Shown piece after piece: positions 1 through 6,422 of a DNA stretch of 16,036 bases (positions are counted from its first letter, which is position 1; the number at the start of each line of letters is the position of its first letter). Location: NCBI GenBank assembly GCA_030639165.1, contig DAOWDF010000316.1, positions 1-16,036 of the forward strand, in the 5' to 3' direction. The translations under genes and the position numbers were made by a program. Below the pieces are notes generated by a model. That model made no database searches. It saw only the letters and a list, made by a program, of their open reading frames with translations, and was not told the DNA's origin. This DNA is from Alphaproteobacteria bacterium (GTDB taxonomy: Bacteria; Pseudomonadota; Alphaproteobacteria; Micavibrionales; Micavibrionaceae).

Positions 1-1276
1 AGACCATAATATGGATCTGTCTGCACGTAATAAATTACTAGAGCAAATGACTGATGAAATTGCAGACCATGTACTGCGCCACAATTATCAACAAGCACAA
101 GCAATCTCTCTTATGGAGGTGCAGGCAGCTGAAAATATTCAATCCCACGATATCTTCATAAAACATCTTGAACGATCCCACGGATTAAATCGTAAAATTG
201 AAGGCCTACCCGATCAAGATGTAATATCAGAAAGACTACGCACAGGCAAAGGCCTCACCCGCCCAGAGCTATGTGTTATCTTTGCCTATGCAAAAATTAT
301 ATTAACGCAAGATCTTTTAAATTCAGATATCCCTGACAGCTCGGAAATGAATTACTGGGTTATGGATTACTTCCCTGATATATTAGGAGAGAAATACAAA
401 AAAGAGATCTTACGCCACCGTTTGAAACGCGAAATCATCGCAACAATGATGGCAAATTCTTTGATTAACCGCATGGGACCAACATTCCTGCAATCACGCA
501 TGAAAAAAACAGGGGCGAGCGCAAGTGAAATTGCTAAAGCATATGTAATTGTACGTGATGTCTTTGGCTTGCGTAAATTATGGGACGATATAGAGGCTCT
601 GGACGGCACTGTATCCGCCAAAATACAGCTTAACGCTATGCAAGAAATCGCTCAGCTTTCTGAACATGGCATAACATGGTTCCTAACCCGCTTAGGTAAA
701 AAGCTTGACCTCAATAAAGACATAAAAGAATTTGGTGAGGCCGTTTCTTCTTTATCCAAAAATCTTGATAAAGTAGTATCCAAAAGCTTACAGGAAATAC
801 TTGAAAAACGTAAAAATACAGCATTAGAAGGCGGCCTGCCTGAAAATCTAGCGCGCAGAATTGCCTTAATGCCCGTATTATCATCTGCATGCGATATTAC
901 GCGCATAGCTTTGAAGAAAAAAGCTGACCTAAAAGATGCTGCAAAAATATACTTCGAGATTAGCGAGCGATTTAATTTCCACTGGCTACGTCAGCAAGTA
1001 CGCGATCTTCCATATGAAAATTCTTGGCAAAGCGAAGCTGCTAACGGCATTGTAGAAGATCTCTATAGCTGTCAGGCGAGCCTAACTGTACGTATATTAG
1101 ACGATACCAAAGGTGAGGCTAAAGGCGGCATATCTCCAGTTAACAGATGGCTTGAAGATAATACCAATTATGCTATGCAGATTGACCCTCTTCTCGTTGA
1201 TCTTCACCGCGCAGATGTTATCGACGTAACCATGATAACCGTAGCTGAACAACGCTTAAGAGGTATTTGCGGCTAA
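1..1276 (+). CDS. gdhZ: NAD-specific glutamate dehydrogenase, C-terminal part (5' end outside the window)
   Basis: The reading frame is already open at base 2, so the ATG at 11 is an internal Met and not a start; 424 residues are visible. The protein matches the C-terminal region of the large (about 1600-aa, '180-kDa class') NAD-dependent glutamate dehydrogenases, which oxidise glutamate to 2-oxoglutarate and ammonia in the cytosol. The clearest family signatures are a GLTRPELCVIFAYAKI stretch near visible residue 85 and MGPTFLQSRMKKTGAS near 155, followed by the helical tail ending in VAEQRLRGICG. The catalytic domain lies upstream of the window and cannot be checked. The stop is TAA at 1274-1276. 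Different alphaproteobacteria use different symbols for this gene; gdhZ is the Caulobacter one. Family assignment is firm. Confidence 0.92.
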   Translation, partial: DHNMDLSARNKLLEQMTDEIADHVLRHNYQQAQAISLMEVQAAENIQSHDIFIKHLERSHGLNRKIEGLPDQDVISERLRTGKGLTRPELCVIFAYAKIILTQDLLNSDIPDSSEMNYWVMDYFPDILGEKYKKEILRHRLKREIIATMMANSLINRMGPTFLQSRMKKTGASASEIAKAYVIVRDVFGLRKLWDDIEALDGTVSAKIQLNAMQEIAQLSEHGITWFLTRLGKKLDLNKDIKEFGEAVSSLSKNLDKVVSKSLQEILEKRKNTALEGGLPENLARRIALMPVLSSACDITRIALKKKADLKDAAKIYFEISERFNFHWLRQQVRDLPYENSWQSEAANGIVEDLYSCQASLTVRILDDTKGEAKGGISPVNRWLEDNTNYAMQIDPLLVDLHRADVIDVTMITVAEQRLRGICG

Positions 1277-1287
1277 AATTATCTCCA

Positions 1288-1316
1288 TTGACATATATCG
1301 CATATATTTCTATAGT
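1288..1316 (+). promoter_or_regulatory. Near-consensus sigma70-type promoter for the 203-aa gene
   Basis: A perfect TTGACA (-35, 1288-1293), exactly 17 bp, then TATAGT (-10, 1311-1316). Transcription would begin near 1323, about 20 nt before the first ATG at 1342 and about 30 nt before the second at 1354. It is the best promoter match I see in the window and implies that the 203-aa gene is transcribed independently of the glutamate dehydrogenase gene. Predicted from sequence only. Confidence 0.7.
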
Positions 1317-1341
1317 GCCATCAGTTTTATGTATATAAAAA

Positions 1342-1953
1342 ATGGCGGTCAAAATGAGTATAATAAAAGATGTATTTAATGTTCTTAATTATGGTGCCTT
1401 AGAGGTTCTTAAGGAATGCAATGATACTGAATGGAAATCAGGGTGGGTACTTCCTAAAGCAAAAAAACTGCTAGAAGGTTCTTTCTTACAAGAGCTTAGA
1501 GGAACACAGATACTTGGTGTCTTGGCAGGAGATGAAAACCTTACAGAGCGAATGATTTCTGAGCTACCTAGCCTTAGCACGAAGGCAATTGATCGTGTAT
1601 CCAAATCTCTTGTTGATCACACCCATTATAAATATCCAAATGCACTTGGCAAAAGCGTTGCTCTTATAGCTCAATTTAATACAAAAGGAGCGGAGATAGC
1701 AGCAGCAAATTATTGCGCAAAAGGGTCATTGGATATTATCCCCCCTATGATTAAGGATCTTGATAACAATAAAGATATTATTGTTGATTTAAATCCTGCA
1801 TTAAGTGCTTTGCAAAAGAGATTTGGTAATATGCATAACGTCCCTACAGATAAGTCACTTGTTGAGATAGCTAATGCCACAAATATTGTATCTGGCTACG
1901 TTAAATCTCGTAAAGAATCTTTAGCTATAGGAACAAATATAGGGTTAGACTAA
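1342..1953 (+). CDS. Unrecognised 203-aa soluble, mostly helical protein
   Basis: I do not recognise this protein. It has no signal peptide, transmembrane segment, Cys pair or familiar catalytic or nucleotide-binding motif. Composition suggests an alpha-helical cytosolic protein, with alanine-rich helices around residues 104-125 and a C-terminal GTNIGLD. Two starts are possible. The ATG at 1342 (MAVKMSII) has no ribosome binding site before it. The in-frame ATG at 1354 (MSIIKDVF) has a GGCGG about 5 nt upstream and would give 199 aa. A near-consensus promoter at 1288-1316 supports it as a real gene. It converges on ubiA and the two stop codons overlap (shared bases 1950-1953). It is unlikely to be a fragment of the preceding dehydrogenase, whose C-terminus is complete. 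No function is proposed. Confidence 0.75.
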   Translation: MAVKMSIIKDVFNVLNYGALEVLKECNDTEWKSGWVLPKAKKLLEGSFLQELRGTQILGVLAGDENLTERMISELPSLSTKAIDRVSKSLVDHTHYKYPNALGKSVALIAQFNTKGAEIAAANYCAKGSLDIIPPMIKDLDNNKDIIVDLNPALSALQKRFGNMHNVPTDKSLVEIANATNIVSGYVKSRKESLAIGTNIGLD

Positions 1954-2861
1954 ATCATAAATACCAATAAAATCAATAAACCAACGACCATGTTGGATTT
2001 AAAAATTAAAAGGGAGCTAGATTGATCGTCTGGCTTCCATTTTTTTAGCTGCCACACAAAATGCAATAAGGGCACTATTATCAAAAATAATAACAAGACG
2101 CCGCCATGTTCTACCAAACGCGCCAAAAATACAAACAACACACATGCGCTAAAAAACGCACCCACCCAGATCTTGCTTTTATCTCCGAATTTAAGAGCCG
2201 TTGACTTAATTCCCGCCAGCGCGTCATCTTCCTTATCTTGATGCGCATATATGGTGTCATAGCCCAATGTCCAGAATATCCCGCCTAAATATAGTAACAG
2301 CGCAGGCAGAGCTATTTCGCCCGTGACCGCACTAAATCCCATAAGAGCACTAAAGTTAAAGGTCAGCCCTAAAAACGCCTGTGGCCACCATGTTACGCGC
2401 TTCATAAGTGGGTATGATACTATTAACGGTATCGCCAAAAACCCCAGCAATATTGTGGTTACATTAAACTGCAGCAATATCAAAAGGCTAATCAGCAACA
2501 ATGTAGCGAGAAATAGAAGGCCATCTTTAGGGGCTACTTCACCACTAGCAAGCGGCCTGTTTTTGGTGCGCTCCACCATTTTATCAATATCACGATCCCA
2601 AAGATCATTAATAATGCACCCTGCCCCACGCATTAAAATAGAGCCAATCACAAACAGTACTATATAATAACACCCGCGCAAACCTAGACCTGATATACCA
2701 CCAGAGGCCAGCGCTATCCCCCATAACCCTGGTAACAATAGCAACCATATTCCTATAGGGCGATCAAGGCGCATTAATTGCGCATATGGGCGCATAAAGA
2801 CAGGTAAAAACATAAGTTTCTTGATATCTGTATGCGCTTTGGTGTTTACTGATTTTGTCAT
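1950..2861 (-). CDS. ubiA: 4-hydroxybenzoate polyprenyltransferase UbiA
   Basis: An integral inner-membrane prenyltransferase that attaches the polyprenyl tail to 4-hydroxybenzoate in ubiquinone biosynthesis. Both Mg2+/diphosphate-binding motifs are present: NDLWDRDID at residues 85-93 and the second Asp-rich motif YAHQDKEDD at 205-213, followed by the family-typical GIKSTALKFG. Hydrophobic segments cover most of the rest. The N-terminal RPYAQLMRLDRPIG is characteristic of proteobacterial UbiA. I place the start at 2861 (MTKSVNTK, 303 aa), which gives a usual N-terminal length. The frame stays open to an ATG at 2900, but that would push deep into rsmE, and an ATG at 2813 is also possible. No Shine-Dalgarno precedes 2861, and a candidate promoter sits just upstream, inside rsmE. 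The stop codon overlaps that of the convergent 203-aa gene. Confidence 0.93.
   Translation of the reverse strand: MTKSVNTKAHTDIKKLMFLPVFMRPYAQLMRLDRPIGIWLLLLPGLWGIALASGGISGLGLRGCYYIVLFVIGSILMRGAGCIINDLWDRDIDKMVERTKNRPLASGEVAPKDGLLFLATLLLISLLILLQFNVTTILLGFLAIPLIVSYPLMKRVTWWPQAFLGLTFNFSALMGFSAVTGEIALPALLLYLGGIFWTLGYDTIYAHQDKEDDALAGIKSTALKFGDKSKIWVGAFFSACVLFVFLARLVEHGGVLLLFLIIVPLLHFVWQLKKWKPDDQSSSLLIFKSNMVVGLLILLVFMI
2821..2850 (+). promoter_or_regulatory. Candidate rsmE promoter lying inside the ubiA 5' end
   Basis: TTGATA (2821-2826, five of six consensus bases), an 18-bp spacer, then TTTACT (2845-2850, four of six). The ATG of rsmE follows 9 nt later, so the transcript would have almost no leader. 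This mirrors the arrangement on the other strand for ubiA. AT-rich DNA yields such matches by chance, so this is only a candidate. Confidence 0.35.
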
Positions 2862-3579
2862 GGTAAAACATATATACAAGCATCCACGCCTATATCTCAA
2901 TGATAACTTTGCAGAAAATGCAAAAATATCACTAATGCCAGATCATGCCCATTACCTAAAGAATGTTCTACGCAAGGGCGAAGGCGATATATTGCGGGTG
3001 TTTAACGGCTCTGACGGCGAATATCTAGCGCGCATAGAAGAGCTAAACAAAAAAAACGGCATCATCGCCCTTACCGAACAAACGAGAGAGCAACCGAGTG
3101 TAAATACCGCGCTAAACATATATTTCTCGCCAATTAAAAAACAGCGCATGGATTTCCTGATTGAAAAAGCTGTCGAGCTAGGCGTAAGCGGGCTATACCC
3201 CATTATCATGAACAGAACCGAAAACCGTAAATTCAATATGGATCGTACATCCGCACAAATTATCGAAGCTTCTGAGCAATGTGAACGCCTTAACTTACCG
3301 AAGCTACATGAGCCTCAAAAACTCTGTAATGTTATAGGGCAAGGGAAAGCACTACATATATGCATGGAGCGTGATCTGGATTCCAAACCCATATCATCAT
3401 ATTCATATAAAGATGGTGTATCATTCATGATTGGGCCAGAAGGTGGCTTTGATGATGATGAAATAAGGCAAATTTTAGCCTCTGATAATATCAATTTAGT
3501 AGATTTAGGCAGCTATATTTTACGCGCAGAAACAGCTGTCATTGCTTGCTTATCCTATGCTAAATATAGTGAATTATAA
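2860..3579 (+). CDS. rsmE: 16S rRNA (uracil-1498-N3)-methyltransferase RsmE
   Basis: A SPOUT (trefoil-knot) SAM-dependent methyltransferase that makes m3U1498 in 16S rRNA. The N-terminal PUA-like domain begins at HPRLYL (residues 8-13) and carries HYLKNVLR at 31-38. The knot domain shows KKQRMDFLIEKAVELGV (93-109), the EASEQCERLNLP motif (136-147), the SAM-loop IGPEGGF (191-197) and LGSYILRAETA (216-226). The last motif usually reads LGxRILR; here Tyr replaces the Arg. The start at 2860 gives a 239-aa protein of normal length. The frame is open back to a TTG at 2821, but those residues match nothing in the family. There is no Shine-Dalgarno. The start overlaps the divergent ubiA start within one CATG. 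gor follows 33 bp downstream on the same strand. Confidence 0.93.
   Translation: MVKHIYKHPRLYLNDNFAENAKISLMPDHAHYLKNVLRKGEGDILRVFNGSDGEYLARIEELNKKNGIIALTEQTREQPSVNTALNIYFSPIKKQRMDFLIEKAVELGVSGLYPIIMNRTENRKFNMDRTSAQIIEASEQCERLNLPKLHEPQKLCNVIGQGKALHICMERDLDSKPISSYSYKDGVSFMIGPEGGFDDDEIRQILASDNINLVDLGSYILRAETAVIACLSYAKYSEL
2871..2900 (-). promoter_or_regulatory. Candidate ubiA promoter lying inside the rsmE 5' end
   Basis: On the minus strand, TTGAGA (2900-2895, five of six consensus bases), an 18-bp spacer, then TATATA (2876-2871, four of six), with the ubiA ATG 9 nt further. The geometry is the same as for rsmE on the plus strand. It implies a very short or absent leader. Sequence-based prediction only. 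Confidence 0.38.
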
Positions 3580-3600
3580 TAGCTTACTTATAATATATTT

Positions 3601-3605
3601 GAGGA
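3601..3605 (+). promoter_or_regulatory. Ribosome binding site of gor
   Basis: GAGGA lies 7 nt before the ATG at 3613, the ideal distance, and fixes the gor start. It contrasts with the upstream rsmE, which has no such site. Confidence 0.8.
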
Positions 3606-3612
3606 AACAACC

Positions 3613-4974
3613 ATGTATGATGTAGATTTATTTGTTATAGGCGCTGGATCTGGCGGTGTACGTGCCGCAAGAATAGCAGCTGGCTACGGTAAAAAAGTTG
3701 CTATTGCGGAGAAGCAATTCTATGGCGGAACATGCGTAAATATAGGCTGCGTCCCCAAAAAACTCATGACTTATGTTGCCAGCTATAATACTGCCATAAG
3801 CGACGCAAAGGGCTATGGCTGGGAAGTTGGAGAACATTCACTTGACTGGCCTCACTTCATAAACAAAAAAGATGAAGAGATTAAACGCCTCAATAATGCA
3901 TATGAGAATATGCTTAATGGCGCAGGTGTAGAGATCTATTGGGGCGAGGCCACAATAACTGACGCGCATAGCGTGTGTGTTAATGGCAATAATATAACCG
4001 CCGAGCGCATCCTGATTGCAACAGGCGGCAGTGTATCAGTCCCCAATATCGAAGGAGCGAGAGAGCACGGCATAACCTCAGATGATATCTTCTATCTTAA
4101 GGAACAACCTAAGCGCCTTGTTGTTGCTGGCGTTGGCTATATCGGACTAGAATTTGCAGGAATATTCAATCAGCTAGACTCTAAAGTCGATGTTATTTAC
4201 CGCCGTGATAAAATCCTCAATGATGGCTTTGATGATGATACACGCGCATTTCTCAATTCTGAAATGCAGAAAAAAGGTGTTAACTTCCACCCTAAAACCA
4301 ATATCGTAAAAGTTGAAAAACTAGACAATGGGGACGTACGCGTACACCTCGATAACGGCAACACCATGGATGCCGACCAAGTATTATTTGCAACAGGGCG
4401 TAAACCAAATATAGATGGATTAGGTCTTCAAGAACTTGGCGTTAAACTTAACAAAAACAACTCAATCATCGTCAATAAGGATGAGCAAACCAATATACCA
4501 TCTATATATGCCGTTGGTGATGTAACCGATAGGGTTGCGCTAACCCCCGTGGCACTTGCCGAAGGGCATGCCCTTGTTAATCGCCTATATAATGATGATG
4601 ATCGATATATTTCATACGAGAATATTCCCAGTGCGATATTCTCCAACCCTAACGCTGCGCAAGTTGGCCTTACCCAAGCGCAAGCTAATGAGAAATATCC
4701 AAACGATATAGACATCTATAAATCTGAATTCCGCGGTATGAAAATGATACTTGCTGGCAGCGAAGAACGTACACTTATGAAATTAATCGTACAACGCTCA
4801 ACTGATAAAGTTATCGGCCTTCACATGGTAGGATCAGAAGCAGGAGAGATAGTGCAAGGATTTGCAACAGCTATTATAGCAGGAGCAACCAAATCAGACT
4901 TTGACCGCACAATCGGAATCCACCCAACTAGCGCGGAAGAATTCGTAACCATGCGCAGCCCTGTTAAAAGCTAA
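3613..4974 (+). CDS. gor: Glutathione-disulfide reductase
   Basis: A cytosolic FAD flavoprotein that reduces glutathione disulfide with NADPH. Order of elements: FAD-binding GAGSGG (10-15), redox-active CVNIGC with Cys41 and Cys46, NAD(P)-binding GVGYIG (173-178), ATGRKP (260-265), the second FAD motif YAVGDVT (299-305), and the C-terminal dimer and active-site segment HPTSAEEF (His437, Glu442). The 453-aa length is normal. The C-terminus HPTSAEEFVTMR and the Cys spacing favour glutathione reductase over dihydrolipoamide dehydrogenase or mercuric reductase. One oddity: after the first 2'-phosphate Arg (Arg197/198) the loop reads KILNDGFD, without the second Arg found in E. coli Gor and usual alphaproteobacterial homologues. 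A good ribosome binding site precedes the start. It is probably co-transcribed with rsmE and converges on the aminotransferase gene 13 bp downstream. Confidence 0.93.
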   Translation: MYDVDLFVIGAGSGGVRAARIAAGYGKKVAIAEKQFYGGTCVNIGCVPKKLMTYVASYNTAISDAKGYGWEVGEHSLDWPHFINKKDEEIKRLNNAYENMLNGAGVEIYWGEATITDAHSVCVNGNNITAERILIATGGSVSVPNIEGAREHGITSDDIFYLKEQPKRLVVAGVGYIGLEFAGIFNQLDSKVDVIYRRDKILNDGFDDDTRAFLNSEMQKKGVNFHPKTNIVKVEKLDNGDVRVHLDNGNTMDADQVLFATGRKPNIDGLGLQELGVKLNKNNSIIVNKDEQTNIPSIYAVGDVTDRVALTPVALAEGHALVNRLYNDDDRYISYENIPSAIFSNPNAAQVGLTQAQANEKYPNDIDIYKSEFRGMKMILAGSEERTLMKLIVQRSTDKVIGLHMVGSEAGEIVQGFATAIIAGATKSDFDRTIGIHPTSAEEFVTMRSPVKS

Positions 4975-4982
4975 CTATTATA

Positions 4983-5000
4983 GATTACTATGATGTAATC
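4983..5000. terminator. Weak inverted repeat between convergent gor and aminotransferase ends
   Basis: GATTAC and GTAATC form a 6-bp stem with a 6-nt loop just past the gor stop and across the last codons of the aminotransferase gene. There is no clear T-run on either side, so it would be a poor intrinsic terminator. It is reported because it is the only hairpin in this convergent junction. Confidence 0.18.
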
Positions 5001-6199
5001 ACTGCTTCGATACGATCTAGCGCCTCAACCAAGCGCGCTTCAGATACCGCAAAACACAAACGTATATAACCCTTAGCTTCTCTACCAAAAGCAGATCCTG
5101 GAGAGAGTAAAACCCCTGCTTCATCAATCAAGCGCTTGGTAAATGCGATACAATCATCCTCGCCATCGACCTTGAAAAAGGCGTAGAAAGTGCTGGCCGG
5201 ATATGACATATGGACATTACCCATAGCCTTAAAACGCTCCACCACGATATCACGATTTGATCGCCATAAATCGAGCTGATGAGCCAAAAACTCCTCCCCG
5301 CCTTCAAGCGCAGCCATCGCGCCATATTGCGGAAATGTAGGCGTACACAGGTTATTATATAGCGCAACATCACGGATTTTATCCTCAGCCTCACGTGATC
5401 CCACGATCCAGCCCATACGCCAACCAGTCATAGCCCAGCTCTTGGAAAAGCTATTAACCACCAGCAACAAATCATCCTCATGCGCAATATCAAGGAAACT
5501 AGGAGCACGTACACCATCATAGATAATGCGGCCATACACCTCATCAGAAAGTACCCAAATGCCGCGTTTGCGTGCAAAATCTAGGATAGCCTGCAGCTCA
5601 TCCGCGCGCGCAGTCCAACCAGTAGGATTTGACGGTGTTACTATCAATAAAACCTTTGTACGCTCAGTTACAGCGGCAAATAACTTATCCAAATCTAGCT
5701 GCCACTGATCATCTACATAATCTAGAGCAACTTGATTTATACTAGCCTGAGTAAGCTCAACGGCGCCCAATAAATTCTTCCAAATTGGCGTTACCGCAAC
5801 CACTTCATCGCCCTTATCAACAAGGGCAGCGAGCGATAAATGCATTGCCGTTGTGCCAGACGGGGTTACAAAAAAGCGGCTTGAAGGCAAGTCTAAGTCA
5901 TAAATGCGTGCATAATATTCAGATAGCTTCTGACGCAACTCATCAAGTCCCAAAACAGGGCCATAAAATGTACGTCCCTCTTTCAGAGCTTCCGCCGCAG
6001 CATCACATATAAAATCAGGAGTTGGCGCATCACCCTCACCTTGCCCAAGAGTAATAATATCGCTTTTACCTCTGGCATAACGCACCATCTCTGCACCAGG
6101 GTTAGCTGTTAATGCGTGCAATACAGGGCGAAATTTACGTTCCTTTGAGCGCCTATCTTCATCCATAGATACTAAATTTTCTTCATGTCGTTCTGTCAT
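4988..6199 (-). CDS. PLP-dependent class I/II aminotransferase (aspartate aminotransferase-like)
   Basis: A fold-type I pyridoxal-phosphate aminotransferase of 403 aa. Visible residues: the substrate-loop region GQGEGDAPTPDF (52-63), SGTTAMH (114-120) for the cofactor phosphate, NPTG (191-194), SDEVYG (218-223) with Asp219 and Tyr222, the Schiff-base lysine Lys253 in SFSKSWAMTGWRMGW, Arg261, and the carboxylate-binding Arg380 in YIRLCF. All the core catalytic residues are in place. The closest families are aspartate/prephenate and related aromatic or broad-specificity aminotransferases; the substrate cannot be set from sequence alone. The N-terminus is charged and about 20 residues longer than the conserved core needs, so a start at the ATG at 6166 is possible. 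A GAG lies 8 nt before the ATG at 6199. It is downstream of, and on the same strand as, acetoacetyl-CoA synthetase, but 223 bp away. Confidence 0.88.
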   Translation of the reverse strand: MTERHEENLVSMDEDRRSKERKFRPVLHALTANPGAEMVRYARGKSDIITLGQGEGDAPTPDFICDAAAEALKEGRTFYGPVLGLDELRQKLSEYYARIYDLDLPSSRFFVTPSGTTAMHLSLAALVDKGDEVVAVTPIWKNLLGAVELTQASINQVALDYVDDQWQLDLDKLFAAVTERTKVLLIVTPSNPTGWTARADELQAILDFARKRGIWVLSDEVYGRIIYDGVRAPSFLDIAHEDDLLLVVNSFSKSWAMTGWRMGWIVGSREAEDKIRDVALYNNLCTPTFPQYGAMAALEGGEEFLAHQLDLWRSNRDIVVERFKAMGNVHMSYPASTFYAFFKVDGEDDCIAFTKRLIDEAGVLLSPGSAFGREAKGYIRLCFAVSEARLVEALDRIEAVITS

Positions 6200-6276
6200 T
6201 ACAAATTCTCATTTTGCCATAGTGTAATTATTAATTTTGTACGCAGCCTTTGCGCTATGGGCTTATATATAGCGGA

Positions 6277-6417
6277 CTAACCCGCCACACTAGCTGCCAA
6301 CGCCACTATAAAACCAGCCATAACCATTGCGGCAAAGCTTCTTAAATTTGTAATATGTTGGTCAACCTTATTCATAAGTATAAATAAACACATAAAATCA
6401 TAAAAACGCAAGCCCAT
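6277..6417 (-). CDS. Candidate 46-aa small membrane protein
   Basis: A short open frame starting 5 nt after the stop of the acetoacetyl-CoA synthetase gene. From the ATG at 6417 it reads MGLRFYDFMCLFILM, then a polar stretch NKVDQHITNLRS, then a hydrophobic helix FAAMVMAGFIVALAASVAG ending at the stop. Later in-frame starts at 6393 and 6375 would give 38 or 32 aa, still with the C-terminal helix. AAGG in the last codons of the upstream gene lies about 13 nt before the first ATG, too far for a good ribosome binding site. Its close placement behind the synthetase and its membrane-like composition favour a real peptide. Its small size and the absence of any family I recognise argue caution. The rest of the 6200-6422 gap shows no other gene or RNA. 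Confidence 0.38.
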   Translation of the reverse strand: MGLRFYDFMCLFILMNKVDQHITNLRSFAAMVMAGFIVALAASVAG

Positions 6418-6422
6418 TTTAA

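Noticed and set aside
11..13. ATG at 11 as a gene start
   Set aside because: The frame is open to the window edge and the protein is clearly the middle-to-end of a larger dehydrogenase.
2821..2859. Upstream TTG start for rsmE
   Set aside because: It has no ribosome binding site, adds residues outside the PUA-like domain, and covers the start of ubiA.
6200..6276. Search for a tRNA, riboswitch or strong promoter ahead of the aminotransferase gene
   Set aside because: No cloverleaf or conserved RNA element; the best -10 (TACACT) lacks a matching -35.
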